The notes under the pieces: model-generated
Told to the model about the DNA's origin: nothing
What the model saw: only the letters and a program-made list of their open reading frames with translations
Database searches by the model: none
Part shown: positions 44,818 to 53,141 of the stretch, piece after piece
How the letters are laid out: each line of letters starts with the position of its first letter
Numbering within the stretch: position 1 is the stretch's first letter
DNA from: Bradyrhizobium liaoningense
GTDB lineage: Bacteria; Pseudomonadota; Alphaproteobacteria; Rhizobiales; Xanthobacteraceae
Length of the DNA: 64,000 nt
Direction of reading: 5' to 3'
Assembly: GCF_018130825.1 (NCBI RefSeq)
Contig: NZ_JAFCJS010000001.1
Coordinates: 806,001 to 870,000, forward strand
Made by a program: the position numbers and the translations under genes

Positions 44818-45990
44818 TTAAGCCGTCTCGGCCATCAGTTCACGGCCGATCAGCATGCGGCGCACCTCGGATGTACCGGCGCCGATCTCGTAGAGTTTTG
44901 CGTCGCGCCAGAGGCGGCCGACCGGGAATTCGGATGTGTAGCCGACGCCGCCAAGCGCCTGGATCGCCTCGCCGGCCATCCAGGTCGCCTTCTCCGCGGA
45001 ATAGAGGATCGCGGCGGCCGCGTCCTTGCGTAAGCTGCGCGCATGGTCGGCGCGGTCGCAGGCGCGCCCGACCGCATAGACATAGGCGCGCGTCGCCTGC
45101 CAGGTCGCATACATGTCGGCGAGCTTGCCCTGCATCAGCTGGAAATCGCCGATTGGCTGGCCGAACTGCTTGCGCTCGTGCATGTAGGGCACGACGGCGT
45201 CCATGCACGCCGCCATGATCCCGAGCGGGCCGCCGGAGAGCACTGCGCGCTCATAGTCGAGGCCGGACATCAGCACCTTGACGCCCTCGCCCACCTTGCC
45301 CATCACGTTCTCCTCGGGGACCTCGCACTCGTCGAAGAACAGCGGATAGGTGTTGGAGCCGCGCATGCCGAGCTTGTCGAGATGCTGGCCGTGGGTGAAG
45401 CCTTTGAAACCCTTTTCGATCAGGAAGGCGGTCATGCCGCGCGGGCCGGCCTCCGGATCAGTCTTGGCGTAGACCACCAGCACGTCGGCATCGCCGCCAT
45501 TGGTGATCCACATCTTGGAGCCGTTGAGCACGTAGCGGTCGCCGCGCTTGTCGGCGCGCAGCTTCATCGAGACCACGTCGGAGCCGGCGCCGGGCTCGGA
45601 CATCGCGAGCGCGCCGACATATTCGCCGGAGATCAGCTTGGGCAGGTAGCGCTGGCGCTGGGCGTCGTTGCCGTTGCGGCGGATCTGGTTGACGCAGAGG
45701 TTGGAATGGGCGCCGTAGGATAGCCCCACAGCGGCCGAGCCGCGCGAGATCTCCTCCATGGCGACGATATGGGCGAGATAGCCCATGTTGGAGCCGCCAT
45801 ATTGCTCCGGGGCGGTCATGCCGAGCAGGCCGAGGTCGCCGAGGCGTTTCCACAGGTCCGCCGGGAACAGATTGGCCTTCTCGATATCGGCCGCGCGCGG
45901 GGTGATCTCCGCCTCCACGAAGGCGCGGAGCGTGTCGCGCAGCATGCCGATGTCTTCGCCCAGATCGAAATCGATGCTCGGGATGTTCAA
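44818..45990 (-). CDS. ivd: Isovaleryl-CoA dehydrogenase
   Basis: 390-residue FAD acyl-CoA dehydrogenase, first committed step of leucine degradation (isovaleryl-CoA to 3-methylcrotonyl-CoA, electrons to ETF). The catalytic base is E247 in [15 protein letters not shown], the position used by isovaleryl-CoA dehydrogenases rather than the C-terminal position of other ACADs. [13 protein letters not shown] closes the domain. The start is TTG 45990: GGAGGA stands seven bases before it and the protein then begins [14 protein letters not shown]; there is no ATG in the right place. It heads the liu operon. Confidence 0.95.
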   Translation of the reverse strand: MNIPSIDFDLGEDIGMLRDTLRAFVEAEITPRAADIEKANLFPADLWKRLGDLGLLGMTAPEQYGGSNMGYLAHIVAMEEISRGSAAVGLSYGAHSNLCVNQIRRNGNDAQRQRYLPKLISGEYVGALAMSEPGAGSDVVSMKLRADKRGDRYVLNGSKMWITNGGDADVLVVYAKTDPEAGPRGMTAFLIEKGFKGFTHGQHLDKLGMRGSNTYPLFFDECEVPEENVMGKVGEGVKVLMSGLDYERAVLSGGPLGIMAACMDAVVPYMHERKQFGQPIGDFQLMQGKLADMYATWQATRAYVYAVGRACDRADHARSLRKDAAAAILYSAEKATWMAGEAIQALGGVGYTSEFPVGRLWRDAKLYEIGAGTSEVRRMLIGRELMAETA

Positions 45991-46064
45991 GGCGATTCCT
46001 CCGTAATTTGAGACCGAACCTAGCGGGGAGCGGGCCCTCTTGCGGTCGAAAAGGTTGCATTTTC

Positions 46065-46078
46065 CGCCAAACTTGGCG
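46065..46078. promoter_or_regulatory. 14-bp palindrome in the liu/araC divergent region
   Basis: CGCCAA, two bases, TTGGCG: a perfect palindrome 24 bases before the AraC-type gene and 75 bases before ivd. A candidate operator; AraC proteins more often bind direct repeats, so the binder may be another protein. Confidence 0.35.
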
Positions 46079-46101
46079 AGGATTTTCCGGACGGAGTTCC
46101 A

Positions 46102-47130
46102 ATGACTTTTCAAGCCGCAACCGCGGTCCCGCGCCGCGCCGTGACCCCCGCCGCCTTTGTTCGCGGCGTGGTGGCCGCCTATGAGCGATACGGCCGCGAT
46201 CCGGCCGAGGCCCTCAGCCGGGGCCAGGTAGCGCCGGACCTTGTCAATTCTCCGGACGGGCGGGTCACCGCGGCCCAGTTCGAGGCCCTCGCCGGCCACG
46301 CCATGCGCGAGCTCGACGACGAGGCGCTCGGCTGGTTCTCGCGCCGGCTGCCATGGGGCACCTACGGCATGCTGTGCCGCGCCTCGATCACGGCGCCAAC
46401 GCTTGAGGTCGCGCTCAAGCGCTGGTGCCGGCATCACCGCCTGCTCACCGAGGACGTCCTGCTCGATCTCGCCGTCGGCGAGGAAACCGCGACCGTGACC
46501 ATTTGCGAGCTACGCGACCTCAGGGCTTTCCGCGAATTCTGCCTGGTCACCCTGCTCCGCTACGTGCTCGGCTTTTCCTGCTGGGCGGTGGATTCCAGGA
46601 TCGCGCTCCGCGCCGCGGAATTTCCGTTTCCCGAGCCCGGCCACGTCTCGGTCTATCCGACCATCTTCTCCCGGACCATCCGCTTCAACGCGCCCCATGC
46701 CCGCATCGTCTTCGACAAGCATTATCTGTCGCTGCCGCTGACCCGCAGCGCCGCCGATCTCGACAACATGCTCAAGGGCGCGCTCAGGCTGACCGTGCTG
46801 CCCTACCGGCGCGACCGCCTGCTGGTCGAACGCGTGCGGCGCGTGCTGCGCAATGCGCGCGGACGGGTTCTCGGTGCCGAGGACGTCGCAAGCGAGCTCG
46901 CGCTCTCGACCCGCACCATGCATCGCCGCCTGCGCGAGGAGTCCACCTCGCTGCGCGATCTCAAGGAAGAAGCAAAGTTCGAGCTGGCCAAACAGGAGCT
47001 GATGCGCGGCCGCACCCCGATCAAGCGGATCGCGGAGATCGCCGGCTTCCGCAACGAAAAGAGCTTTTCGCGGGCCTTTCGGACCTGGACCGGCGCCTCC
47101 CCGCGCGAGTTTCGAGGGCGCTATCGGTGA
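46102..47130 (+). CDS. AraC family regulator, probable liu regulator
   Basis: 342 residues: an N-terminal arabinose_bd-type ligand domain at about 20-205 and a C-terminal double HTH ([19 protein letters not shown], then [21 protein letters not shown]). It resembles OruR/ArgR-type AraC proteins. Divergent from ivd with a 111-base gap, so likely control of leucine/isovalerate catabolism is inferred; other bacteria use a MerR-type LiuR instead. GGAG lies six bases before ATG 46102. Confidence 0.88.
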   Translation: MTFQAATAVPRRAVTPAAFVRGVVAAYERYGRDPAEALSRGQVAPDLVNSPDGRVTAAQFEALAGHAMRELDDEALGWFSRRLPWGTYGMLCRASITAPTLEVALKRWCRHHRLLTEDVLLDLAVGEETATVTICELRDLRAFREFCLVTLLRYVLGFSCWAVDSRIALRAAEFPFPEPGHVSVYPTIFSRTIRFNAPHARIVFDKHYLSLPLTRSAADLDNMLKGALRLTVLPYRRDRLLVERVRRVLRNARGRVLGAEDVASELALSTRTMHRRLREESTSLRDLKEEAKFELAKQELMRGRTPIKRIAEIAGFRNEKSFSRAFRTWTGASPREFRGRYR

Positions 47131-47169
47131 CGCGCCGGCGAGCGACGTTGCCTCGCTATCACAAACTTA

Positions 47170-47205
47170 CGGCCCCCGAGATCAACCTCGGAGGCCGCAA
47201 CTTTT
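47170..47205 (+). terminator. Intrinsic terminator after the AraC gene
   Basis: Stem CGGCC(C)CCGAG with CTCGG(A)GGCCG, six-base loop, one internal mismatch, then CAACTTTT. Lies 40 bases after the stop codon, between convergent genes. Confidence 0.6.
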
Positions 47206-47226
47206 CGAAACTCCTGATGTCAGGCG

Positions 47227-47523
47227 TCAGTTCGAGTTGGTCTGCGCGCCCGCGCGAAGCTTGGGGTGCTTGGCCTGCTTCGGCTGGAAAGCGAGCGCGT
47301 CGTTGGTGGCCTTGGCGCCGCCGCTCTGCGAGCACATGCCGCCGATGCCACCGGCAGCAGCCCGGCAGGCTTCCATCGTCGGATAGCCGCAGCCGTGAGC
47401 GGCCTGGGCGCCGTTGGTGATGCAGTAGTCCTCTGCCTGCGCAGCCGGCGCGGTCAGAACCAGAAACGCAGACGCAAACAGCGTCGCAGCGGAAGCCGCG
47501 AACGTCTTCGAGTTCGATGTCAT
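47227..47523 (-). CDS. DUF3551 small exported protein
   Basis: 98 residues with a signal peptide (about 1-30, cleavage AQA/ED) and the DUF3551 core DYCITNGAQAAHGCGYPTM followed by EACRAAAGGIGGMC, with four Cys likely in disulfides. Many paralogs exist in bradyrhizobia; function unknown. AGGA lies nine bases before ATG 47523. Confidence 0.8.
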   Translation of the reverse strand: MTSNSKTFAASAATLFASAFLVLTAPAAQAEDYCITNGAQAAHGCGYPTMEACRAAAGGIGGMCSQSGGAKATNDALAFQPKQAKHPKLRAGAQTNSN

Positions 47524-47740
47524 GTTGTCTTTTCCTGCTTCAGGGTCCCACAAAAGAGTCCTCGGCATGCGACGCAGGCTGAGGGTCACACCTTGCATCT
47601 AGGCGGCGCACAGGACCCGACAATCACGGCTCAGCGCATTGCAGGACTTCCCAAATCACATGTCACAGTTAGGTGAGTTACTCAGTGTTATAATTCGTCT
47701 TTTGTGAAATCGCCGATCGATCGGTCCGGGAGAATTCGAA

Positions 47741-48232
47741 TCAACTGATCGCCGGTACCGCCGCCTCTTGCAGCGGTAGCGGCACGTCCTTGGCGACGCC
47801 CAGCACCGGAAAGCTGCGGACGTTCTTGACGTCAGGCATCGCGGCGAAATGCAGCAGCTGCTGGCGCATGCTCTCGACGCTCGGCGCGACGCATTTGAGG
47901 AGATAGTCGGTGTCGCCCGAAATCCGCCAGCACTGCTGGATGCGCGGGATCGCGGCGATCGAGCTCTCGAACGCCTCCAGCACCGGCTGCGCCTGGCTGC
48001 CGAGCTGGATCGAGACGAACGACACCACCTCATAGCCGAGCAGCCGCTCGTCGATCACGGCGCGCACTGCCCGGATCACGCCGCGGCTGAACAGCGATTT
48101 CAGCCGCCGCAGGCAGTTCGGCGCGGAGACGCCGACGCGCAGCGCCAGCTCGTTGTTGCGAACCCGCCCGTCCTGCTGCAGCTCGGAAAGTATCTTCAGA
48201 TCGACGCCGTCGAGCTGGTCACGCCCCGCCAT
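47741..48232 (-). CDS. Lrp/AsnC family regulator
   Basis: 163 residues: HTH at about 8-60 (QLDGVDLKILSELQQDGRVRNNEL) and an AsnC/RAM ligand domain at about 70-155 (YEVVSFVSIQLGS, GDTDYLLKCVAP). Expected to sense an amino acid. No co-oriented target gene is adjacent. ATG 48232 gives the standard Lrp length; ATG 48247 is equally possible. Confidence 0.88.
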   Translation of the reverse strand: MAGRDQLDGVDLKILSELQQDGRVRNNELALRVGVSAPNCLRRLKSLFSRGVIRAVRAVIDERLLGYEVVSFVSIQLGSQAQPVLEAFESSIAAIPRIQQCWRISGDTDYLLKCVAPSVESMRQQLLHFAAMPDVKNVRSFPVLGVAKDVPLPLQEAAVPAIS

Positions 48233-48345
48233 ACCCCACCCCGCCATGGTCGTGTCATGCGAGGCAGCGAAGCACGGAGTGAGATTGGTGCCAACCACCT
48301 TGGGCTTCCCGGAGGCTGGAAAAGCGTGGCGGGAAGCTTGCCTGC

Positions 48346-48469
48346 GGCCCATCCTTCGAGACGCCCGCCTCCGGCGGGCCCTCAGGACGAGGTCACGCTT
48401 CGCGGCGAGATTTCAGACCCTCATAGTGAGGAGCCCGCCACAGCGGGCGTCTCGAACCATGCAGGCCGA
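48346..48469. repeat. Inverted pair of dispersed Bradyrhizobium-type repeats
   Basis: CATCCTTCGAGACGCCCGCC...GGCGGGCCCTCAGGA on one side and AGTGAGGAGCCCGCC...GGCGGGCGTCTCGAACCATG on the other face each other. A further copy is at 58.9 kb. Each half has its own GC-rich hairpin. Confidence 0.65.
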
Positions 48470-48492
48470 GCTCATGAGGTCCCAAAACGCAG

Positions 48493-48515
48493 ATGCCCGG
48501 GACAAGCCCGGGCAT
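48493..48515. repeat. GC-rich hairpin repeat
   Basis: ATGCCCGGG, five-base loop ACAAG, CCCGGGCAT: a perfect nine-base stem just downstream of the complex I subunit gene. It lacks a T-run, so it is more likely a dispersed palindromic repeat than a strong terminator. Confidence 0.6.
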
Positions 48516-48541
48516 GACGTGCCGACAGAGCTTGCCGAGGA

Positions 48542-48847
48542 TCAGTGCGTCCAGGGCTCGCCGCGGCGGAACGAGAAATTGTCCGCATACGCGACCGGCC
48601 GGCGGATCGAATCCTGGGGCTCGATGACCTGGTAGGCGATGCCCTTGCGCTCGCAATAGGCGATCGCCTCTTCCTTGCTGTGGAAGCGCAGGGTGATCTG
48701 CTGGTTCATGTCGCCCGACGAGGTCCAGCCCATCAGCGGCTCGACCGCGCGCGGCTGCTCCGGCTCGTAGTCCAGCTGCCATTCCTTCGTCTTGGACCGG
48801 CCGGATTGCATCGCGTTCTTGGCGGGCTTGAAAATGCGTGCGGTCAT
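48542..48847 (-). CDS. NADH dehydrogenase accessory subunit, NDUFS4-like
   Basis: 101 residues. The start MTARIFKPAKNAMQSG, then WTSSGDMNQQITLRFHSKEEA and GIAYQVIEP are the pattern of the ETC complex I subunit (NDUFS4/18-kDa) family, an accessory subunit of alphaproteobacterial and mitochondrial complex I on the membrane arm-matrix interface. It stands alone, far from a nuo operon, as is usual. Confidence 0.85.
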   Translation of the reverse strand: MTARIFKPAKNAMQSGRSKTKEWQLDYEPEQPRAVEPLMGWTSSGDMNQQITLRFHSKEEAIAYCERKGIAYQVIEPQDSIRRPVAYADNFSFRRGEPWTH

Positions 48848-49105
48848 GGGTGGTCCGGGCCTCGTTTTTCGTCTTTTCGTTCGATTTCGCTGCGTCAGGG
48901 TGGCAGTTGGTGGAAACCTCAGGGATAGTATAGAGACACCAGTCGGTAACTGATCGGTGATTCCGGCCCCCGGCGACCCTCAGGACGGTATAGTCATTAT
49001 GCTGCACCGTGACAATTGCGTACCCGCCCTCCGCGCCGGGATCCCACCCGGCGGCACTGCATCCCTGACCTCAGCCTGTCCGCCTCCTTCGAAAGCTCCC
49101 GTCGC

Positions 49106-50278
49106 ATGGCCTTCCTGAACGTCAGCGCAACGCTCCCCGAGAAAGGCCGCGACCTCAGGCTCGACCTGTTTCGCGGCGTCGCCAACTGGGCGATCTTCCT
49201 CGACCACATTCCCGACAACGTCGTGAACTGGATCACGACGCGCAATTACGGCTTTTCCGACGCCGCCGACCTGTTCGTCTTCATCTCCGGCTACACCGCC
49301 TCCTTCGTCTATGCGCGGATGATGCTGGAACGCGGCTTCATCGTCGGCGCCACCCGCCTCACCAAGCGGGTCTGGCAGCTCTACGTCGCCCACATCATCC
49401 TGTTCGTGATCTACATCGCCTCGATCAGTTATCTCGCGCTGCGCTTCGGCGATTCCGAGATGATCAACGAGTTCAACGTCGCCGGCCTCGTCGACAACGC
49501 CACCGAGACGTTGCGCCAGGGCCTGTTCCTGCGCTTCAAGCCGCTCAATCTCGACGTGCTGCCGCTGTACATCGTGCTGATGGGCCTGTTTCCGCCGGTG
49601 CTGTGGTTCATGCTGCGCAAGCCCGATTTGACGATGGCGCTGTCGATCGTGCTGTGGCTCGCCGCACGCCAGTTCGGCTGGAATCTGACGGCCTATCCGG
49701 CCGGTCAGTGGTACTTCAACCCTTATTGCTGGCAGGTGCTGTTCGTGTTCGGCGCCTGGTGCGCGATGGGCGGCGCGCGGCGCTCGATGACGCTGATCAA
49801 TTCGCCGATCACGCTGTGGCTCTGCCTCGGTTATATGCTGTTCGCGCTGGTCATGACCATGGCCGGCCGCTTCCCCACCTTCGGCGGCATGTTCCCGGAA
49901 TGGCTGTTCTCGGCCTTCAACCCCAACGACAAGACCAACCTCGCGCCCTACCGCTTCCTCCATTTCGTCGTGATCGTGATCCTGGTGATCCGCTTCGTGC
50001 CGAAGGACTGGCCGGGCCTGGAATGGAAGGTGTTCGACCCGCTGATCGTGTGCGGCCAGCAGTCGCTCGCGGTGTTCTGCGTCGGCGTATTCCTGTCGTT
50101 CGTCGGCCATTTCGAACTGTCGATGAGCTCGGGCTCGCTGTTCGCGCAGCTCTTCGTCAGCATCGCCGGCATCGCGATCATGACGACCGTGGCCTATTAC
50201 ATCTCGTGGTCGAAGAAGCAGGACAAGCCGCTGAAGCCGCCGCCGGCCAAGCCGGCCGCAGAGGCCAAGGCGGCCTGA
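49106..50278 (+). CDS. opgC: OpgC-family membrane protein
   Basis: 390-residue polytopic inner-membrane protein (about 10 helices) matching OpgC, an acyltransferase-3-like enzyme that adds succinyl groups to periplasmic glucans. The first helix carries DLFRGVANWAIFLDHIP with the conserved Asp-His, and GFSDAADLFVFISGY follows. The C-terminal Lys/Pro/Ala tail is cytoplasmic. A short tandem repeat covers the stop codon. ATG 49106 is used; no strong ribosome site. Confidence 0.85.
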   Translation: MAFLNVSATLPEKGRDLRLDLFRGVANWAIFLDHIPDNVVNWITTRNYGFSDAADLFVFISGYTASFVYARMMLERGFIVGATRLTKRVWQLYVAHIILFVIYIASISYLALRFGDSEMINEFNVAGLVDNATETLRQGLFLRFKPLNLDVLPLYIVLMGLFPPVLWFMLRKPDLTMALSIVLWLAARQFGWNLTAYPAGQWYFNPYCWQVLFVFGAWCAMGGARRSMTLINSPITLWLCLGYMLFALVMTMAGRFPTFGGMFPEWLFSAFNPNDKTNLAPYRFLHFVVIVILVIRFVPKDWPGLEWKVFDPLIVCGQQSLAVFCVGVFLSFVGHFELSMSSGSLFAQLFVSIAGIAIMTTVAYYISWSKKQDKPLKPPPAKPAAEAKAA

Positions 50279-50312
50279 GAGAGGCTGCCTGAGAGAGGCT
50301 GCCTGAGAGAGA
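50273..50312 (+). repeat. 14-bp tandem repeat across the opgC stop codon
   Basis: Two full units of GCCTGAGAGAGGCT and a third partial one. The first unit contains the TGA stop of opgC (50276-50278). Confidence 0.9.
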
Positions 50313-50320
50313 CGACGGCT

Positions 50321-50422
50321 AAAGCGCGATGAGATTTGGATGAATCGTCATCGCGCTTTGGATTGTTGTTTACGCATGATCTTTCCGGAAAACCGCTTCG
50401 CACTTTTCCAGATCATGCTTTA
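50321..50422. repeat. Rhizobiales-type palindromic repeat (two stem-loops)
   Basis: AAAGCGCGATGA (50321-50332) pairs with its inverse at 50348-50359, and GCATGATCT (50374-50382) with 50410-50418. The inner text TTTCCGGAAAACCGCTTCGCAC is a familiar dispersed sequence of this order. Its right end supplies the stop codon of the neighbouring small gene. Confidence 0.75.
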
Positions 50423-50614
50423 GGCCGCCTCTTCGCCGTCGAACTCGGTGAATTTCTTGTAGATCCAGTCGCGGCCGTCGTGCCGGCGCCAGACCTTGCC
50501 GTAAACGAGCTGCCCGTTGATCGAGCGGCGTGGCACGATCACGGTCCAGAGGTGCCAGATTTCGGTCCAGCTCGACTGCGTGCTGACCGATTTTAAGTTG
50601 CGATCGAAAGACAT
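50420..50614 (-). CDS. Small hypothetical protein (64 aa)
   Basis: 64 residues, beginning MSFDRNLKSVSTQSSWTE, with IWHLWTVIVPRRSINGQLVYG and RRHDGRDWIYKKFTEFD: a compact Trp-rich, probably all-beta cytoplasmic protein. Not recognised. The stop codon falls in the repeat element, so the C-terminus may have been reshaped by its insertion. Confidence 0.6.
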   Translation of the reverse strand: MSFDRNLKSVSTQSSWTEIWHLWTVIVPRRSINGQLVYGKVWRRHDGRDWIYKKFTEFDGEEAA

Positions 50615-50922
50615 GACGCAAAACTCACAAGATGCGCGTGCCGCGACGAACTGTGATCTTGTGTGAGCACGAGTTTCAGGCAGCCCATCGCGAGCCGGGA
50701 CTGATCTGATAACGCCCACTGAGACGGCCGCAACAACCGCCCGCCCTTAACCTAACCGATCAACCTTACCTGCCGCGGACGGATTACCGGACCGGTTGAA
50801 ACCCGACGCGGGTTTTTCTAGAATGCATGCGCGATTTGAGATGAGCGCGCCTTTTCGGACGTGCGGTGATTTTGAACTGACATTGCATTTTGAAAAATGA
50901 CTTACCGGCGGGGACGACCGCG
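50615..50922. other. Intergenic stretch
   Basis: 308 bases; nothing supportable seen apart from possible upstream signals of the flanking small genes. Confidence 0.4.
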
Positions 50923-51081
50923 ATGAGCTTGCATTGTGTATGTTTGCGCCTGGCGGTGCGATTGGTACCGCCTGCCCCACTACTCAGGGCGTCCGTTCAG
51001 GAACCGCCAAAGCCCGCCAACGACAACCAGATGGTCTGGCCGCTCGTGCCGTTTCCGCCCGGCTGGCACGCGTCGAGCTGA
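50923..51081 (+). CDS. Possible small protein (52 aa)
   Basis: 52 residues: hydrophobic, Cys-containing start (MSLHCVCLRLAVRLV), then KPANDNQMVWPLVPFPPGW. The PANDNQ-type end recalls short rhizobial proteins, but I cannot name a family. GGGGA lies about eight bases before ATG 50923. Could be spurious. Confidence 0.35.
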   Translation: MSLHCVCLRLAVRLVPPAPLLRASVQEPPKPANDNQMVWPLVPFPPGWHASS

Positions 51082-51394
51082 TTGGACTGCTCCGAAATGA
51101 GCGGCATCCAAATGAGTGAGGTCTGAAAAGCGCAACGCCGCACAAGCGGAATATCATCGCTTGGCGGCGTCCGTTTAGGCATTGGGCGCTGAAATCCCCA
51201 ACACCCATATGTCTGTGGCGCCAGCCAAAGGTTCGATGAATCTTTGGCAATCCCGCGCCAACACCCTGAAAAGTCGCGCCGAAGTCGTGCCATGCACACA
51301 ATGAGCACCAGGGCGTTGGCCGGCTTCGGACATGCCTGGTGCGAGCGCTTCAGGACACCATGGGCGCCAGCCCTGCCTCAGCGATCAACCCGGG
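51082..51394. other. Intergenic stretch
   Basis: 313 bases without a supportable gene; open frames here look random in composition. Confidence 0.4.
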
Positions 51395-51808
51395 CTAAAC
51401 CGCAGCGCCGGCGGCGGCGCTGGACGACGCGCTGCCAGATGCGTTCTGGGCATTGGCGCCGAGCGCGCCTTGCGCGTTGTAGGTCTGTCCGGCCTGACCG
51501 CTTTGACCAGCTTGCGCGCTCGCGGACGTCTCGACCTCCGTCGTGCCGTCGGAATAGGTGATCGTGGTGGTGGTGACTCCATCGATGGTGATCGAGACCT
51601 CGCTGACGATGGTCTTGGCCGAGCCGCCACTGCCTCCCGATCCCGAGCTTCCGCCCGCCGATTGCGACGACGATGTCGCCGACGTCGATGACGTGGCCGA
51701 AGTCGACGAAGCCGCCGATGTCGAAGAAGCCGCTGAGGACGACGCCGTGGCGGTCGACGGGGTCGTCGTCACCGCCGCGCTGGCTGATGCAATCGCACTG
51801 ATCGACAT
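51395..51808 (-). CDS. Ser/Ala/Thr-rich low-complexity protein
   Basis: 137 residues. After MSISAIASASAAV there is a long run of Ser/Ala/Thr, then a short structured strand pair (KTIVSEVSITIDGVTTTT, YSDGTTEVET), then another Ala/Gln/Ser-rich tail. GAGG stands five bases before ATG 51808. No signal peptide of standard type. It may be exported by a non-Sec route or act as a surface/spacer protein (inference). Confidence 0.6.
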   Translation of the reverse strand: MSISAIASASAAVTTTPSTATASSSAASSTSAASSTSATSSTSATSSSQSAGGSSGSGGSGGSAKTIVSEVSITIDGVTTTTITYSDGTTEVETSASAQAGQSGQAGQTYNAQGALGANAQNASGSASSSAAAGAAV

Positions 51809-52076
51809 GAAAACCTCGAAGGAACCTCGGACGCAACGCCGGTTACGCAACCGCCTCTCCGCTTCAACGCGGCGGGGCGGCGAAGCAGGCGCTGGATGTG
51901 TGAAAAATTCGGCGCGCCACGCATTTTCCCGCCGCGGACGCAGCAACCAAACGCCGCCATACGCGTTGCAGCTTCTTCCCACCTGTCCGGGACCCGCGAG
52001 CGGCTGCGATCAGCCGCGCGCTCTCATGGATAGATAGTCATCTCGTCTCACGTCCGTGTGAGCTGGAGCGCGGCCG

Positions 52077-52298
52077 GTGAATTTCTTCGACCGAGCAGAG
52101 ACCAATGAAGAGAAGGCCGCAAGGCAAGGGGGCGCAGTGAGCCAGATCGATACGACCGAGAAACTCTCCGAGGCATCGGAGAGCGGAAGCTCACTGTTCG
52201 CGCTCTGTGGCCTCGGCATCGCGGGGATCGTCATGCTGGGCTGGATCTGCGCCCTCGCCTGGATCGCCTGGCGGCTCTTCGATTGGATGCTGTTCTGA
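52077..52298 (+). CDS. Small single-helix membrane protein (73 aa)
   Basis: 73 residues from GTG 52077 (GGAG nine bases upstream), or 53 from GTG 52137 (better spaced AAGGGGG). The C-terminal helix LFALCGLGIAGIVMLGW...AWIAWRLFDWMLF resembles the 53-residue protein at 29160 in its pattern of Trp and Gly. Function unknown. Confidence 0.6.
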   Translation: MNFFDRAETNEEKAARQGGAVSQIDTTEKLSEASESGSSLFALCGLGIAGIVMLGWICALAWIAWRLFDWMLF

Positions 52299-52350
52299 TG
52301 GGACGCTAGCGGGCCGTCAGGCCCTCCCTTCGAGGCATCGACACCGGGAC

Positions 52351-52427
52351 TGGTCGGGGCAGCTGGATTCGAACCAACGACCTGCAGTACCCAAAACTGC
52401 CGCGCTACCAGGCTGCGCTATACCCCG
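52351..52427 (-). tRNA. tRNA-Pro (UGG)
   Basis: 77 nt cloverleaf on the minus strand. Acceptor CGGGGTA pairs with TGCCCCG; discriminator A and encoded CCA. D-stem GCGC/GCGC, anticodon stem GCAGT/ACTGC with loop TTTGGGT (anticodon TGG), T-loop TTCGAAT. Confidence 0.97.
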
Positions 52428-52523
52428 AATGTCCGGCGAGCCCCGTCGATACACGCTTCCAAAGGCGCCAGCAAGCTTACAAACCGGCGCCAGCAAGGCT
52501 GGCAAAGGCCCTCCTAGGCGACC

Positions 52524-53021
52524 CTATTTGCTGCCGAACAGGGGGTGGCCGACACGGTCGCCGGGGCGGATGCCGTATTTCTGCGCCGTTCCCGCCACCA
52601 CCTCCAGAACCGCCCGGGCGGGTCCCCGGGACGAGATGATCTTGGTCGACAAGGGCTCGGTGTTCTCCGCAATGCGCAGGATGCGGCCGTCGGCGCGGAT
52701 GAAGATCATGTCGAGCGAGACATAGGTGTTCTTCATCCACATCGAGATTTCCTGCTCGGGATTGAAGTCGAACAGCATGCCTTTGCCGTCGGCGAGCTCC
52801 TTGCGGTACATCAGGCCGGTCTGCTTCTCCTCCTCGGTCGTCGCCATCTCCACCGAGAACACCTGCACGCCGTTCTTGGTGACGATCTCGAGCGGCTGGA
52901 AGCTCGCGGCGCCGGCGGGTGCACTCGCGACGGCAAAGCCGGCGATGACGAGGATGGCGGCGAGCCAGGTCCCGGCCAGCAACCGGAACGGCCGTCGATT
53001 GAAATTCATGGCGGAACGCAT
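52524..53021 (-). CDS. DUF192 exported protein
   Basis: 165 residues: a membrane/signal segment at about 12-38, then the DUF192 barrel with EEEKQTGLMYRKEL, WMKNTYVSLDMIFI and GDRVGHPLFGSK. Periplasmic; function unknown. ATG 53021 is used, while ATG 53009 is nearly as good. Same strand and order as the cold-shock gene upstream and tRNA-Pro downstream. Confidence 0.85.
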   Translation of the reverse strand: MRSAMNFNRRPFRLLAGTWLAAILVIAGFAVASAPAGAASFQPLEIVTKNGVQVFSVEMATTEEEKQTGLMYRKELADGKGMLFDFNPEQEISMWMKNTYVSLDMIFIRADGRILRIAENTEPLSTKIISSRGPARAVLEVVAGTAQKYGIRPGDRVGHPLFGSK

Positions 53022-53141
53022 GGGGGATGGCACTCGAGGCGTGGGGAATGGAACAGTCCTACGCGGCGACCGCCGGAAAAGCCAGAGGCGCGCCGGCCTG
53101 CCAGCGCGCCTCTGCTCACGATTGCGGGAATTGGTGCCCTG

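Noticed and set aside
50997..51308. About 100-codon minus-strand frames
   Set aside because: Composition looks random, no start signal, no recognisable segment.
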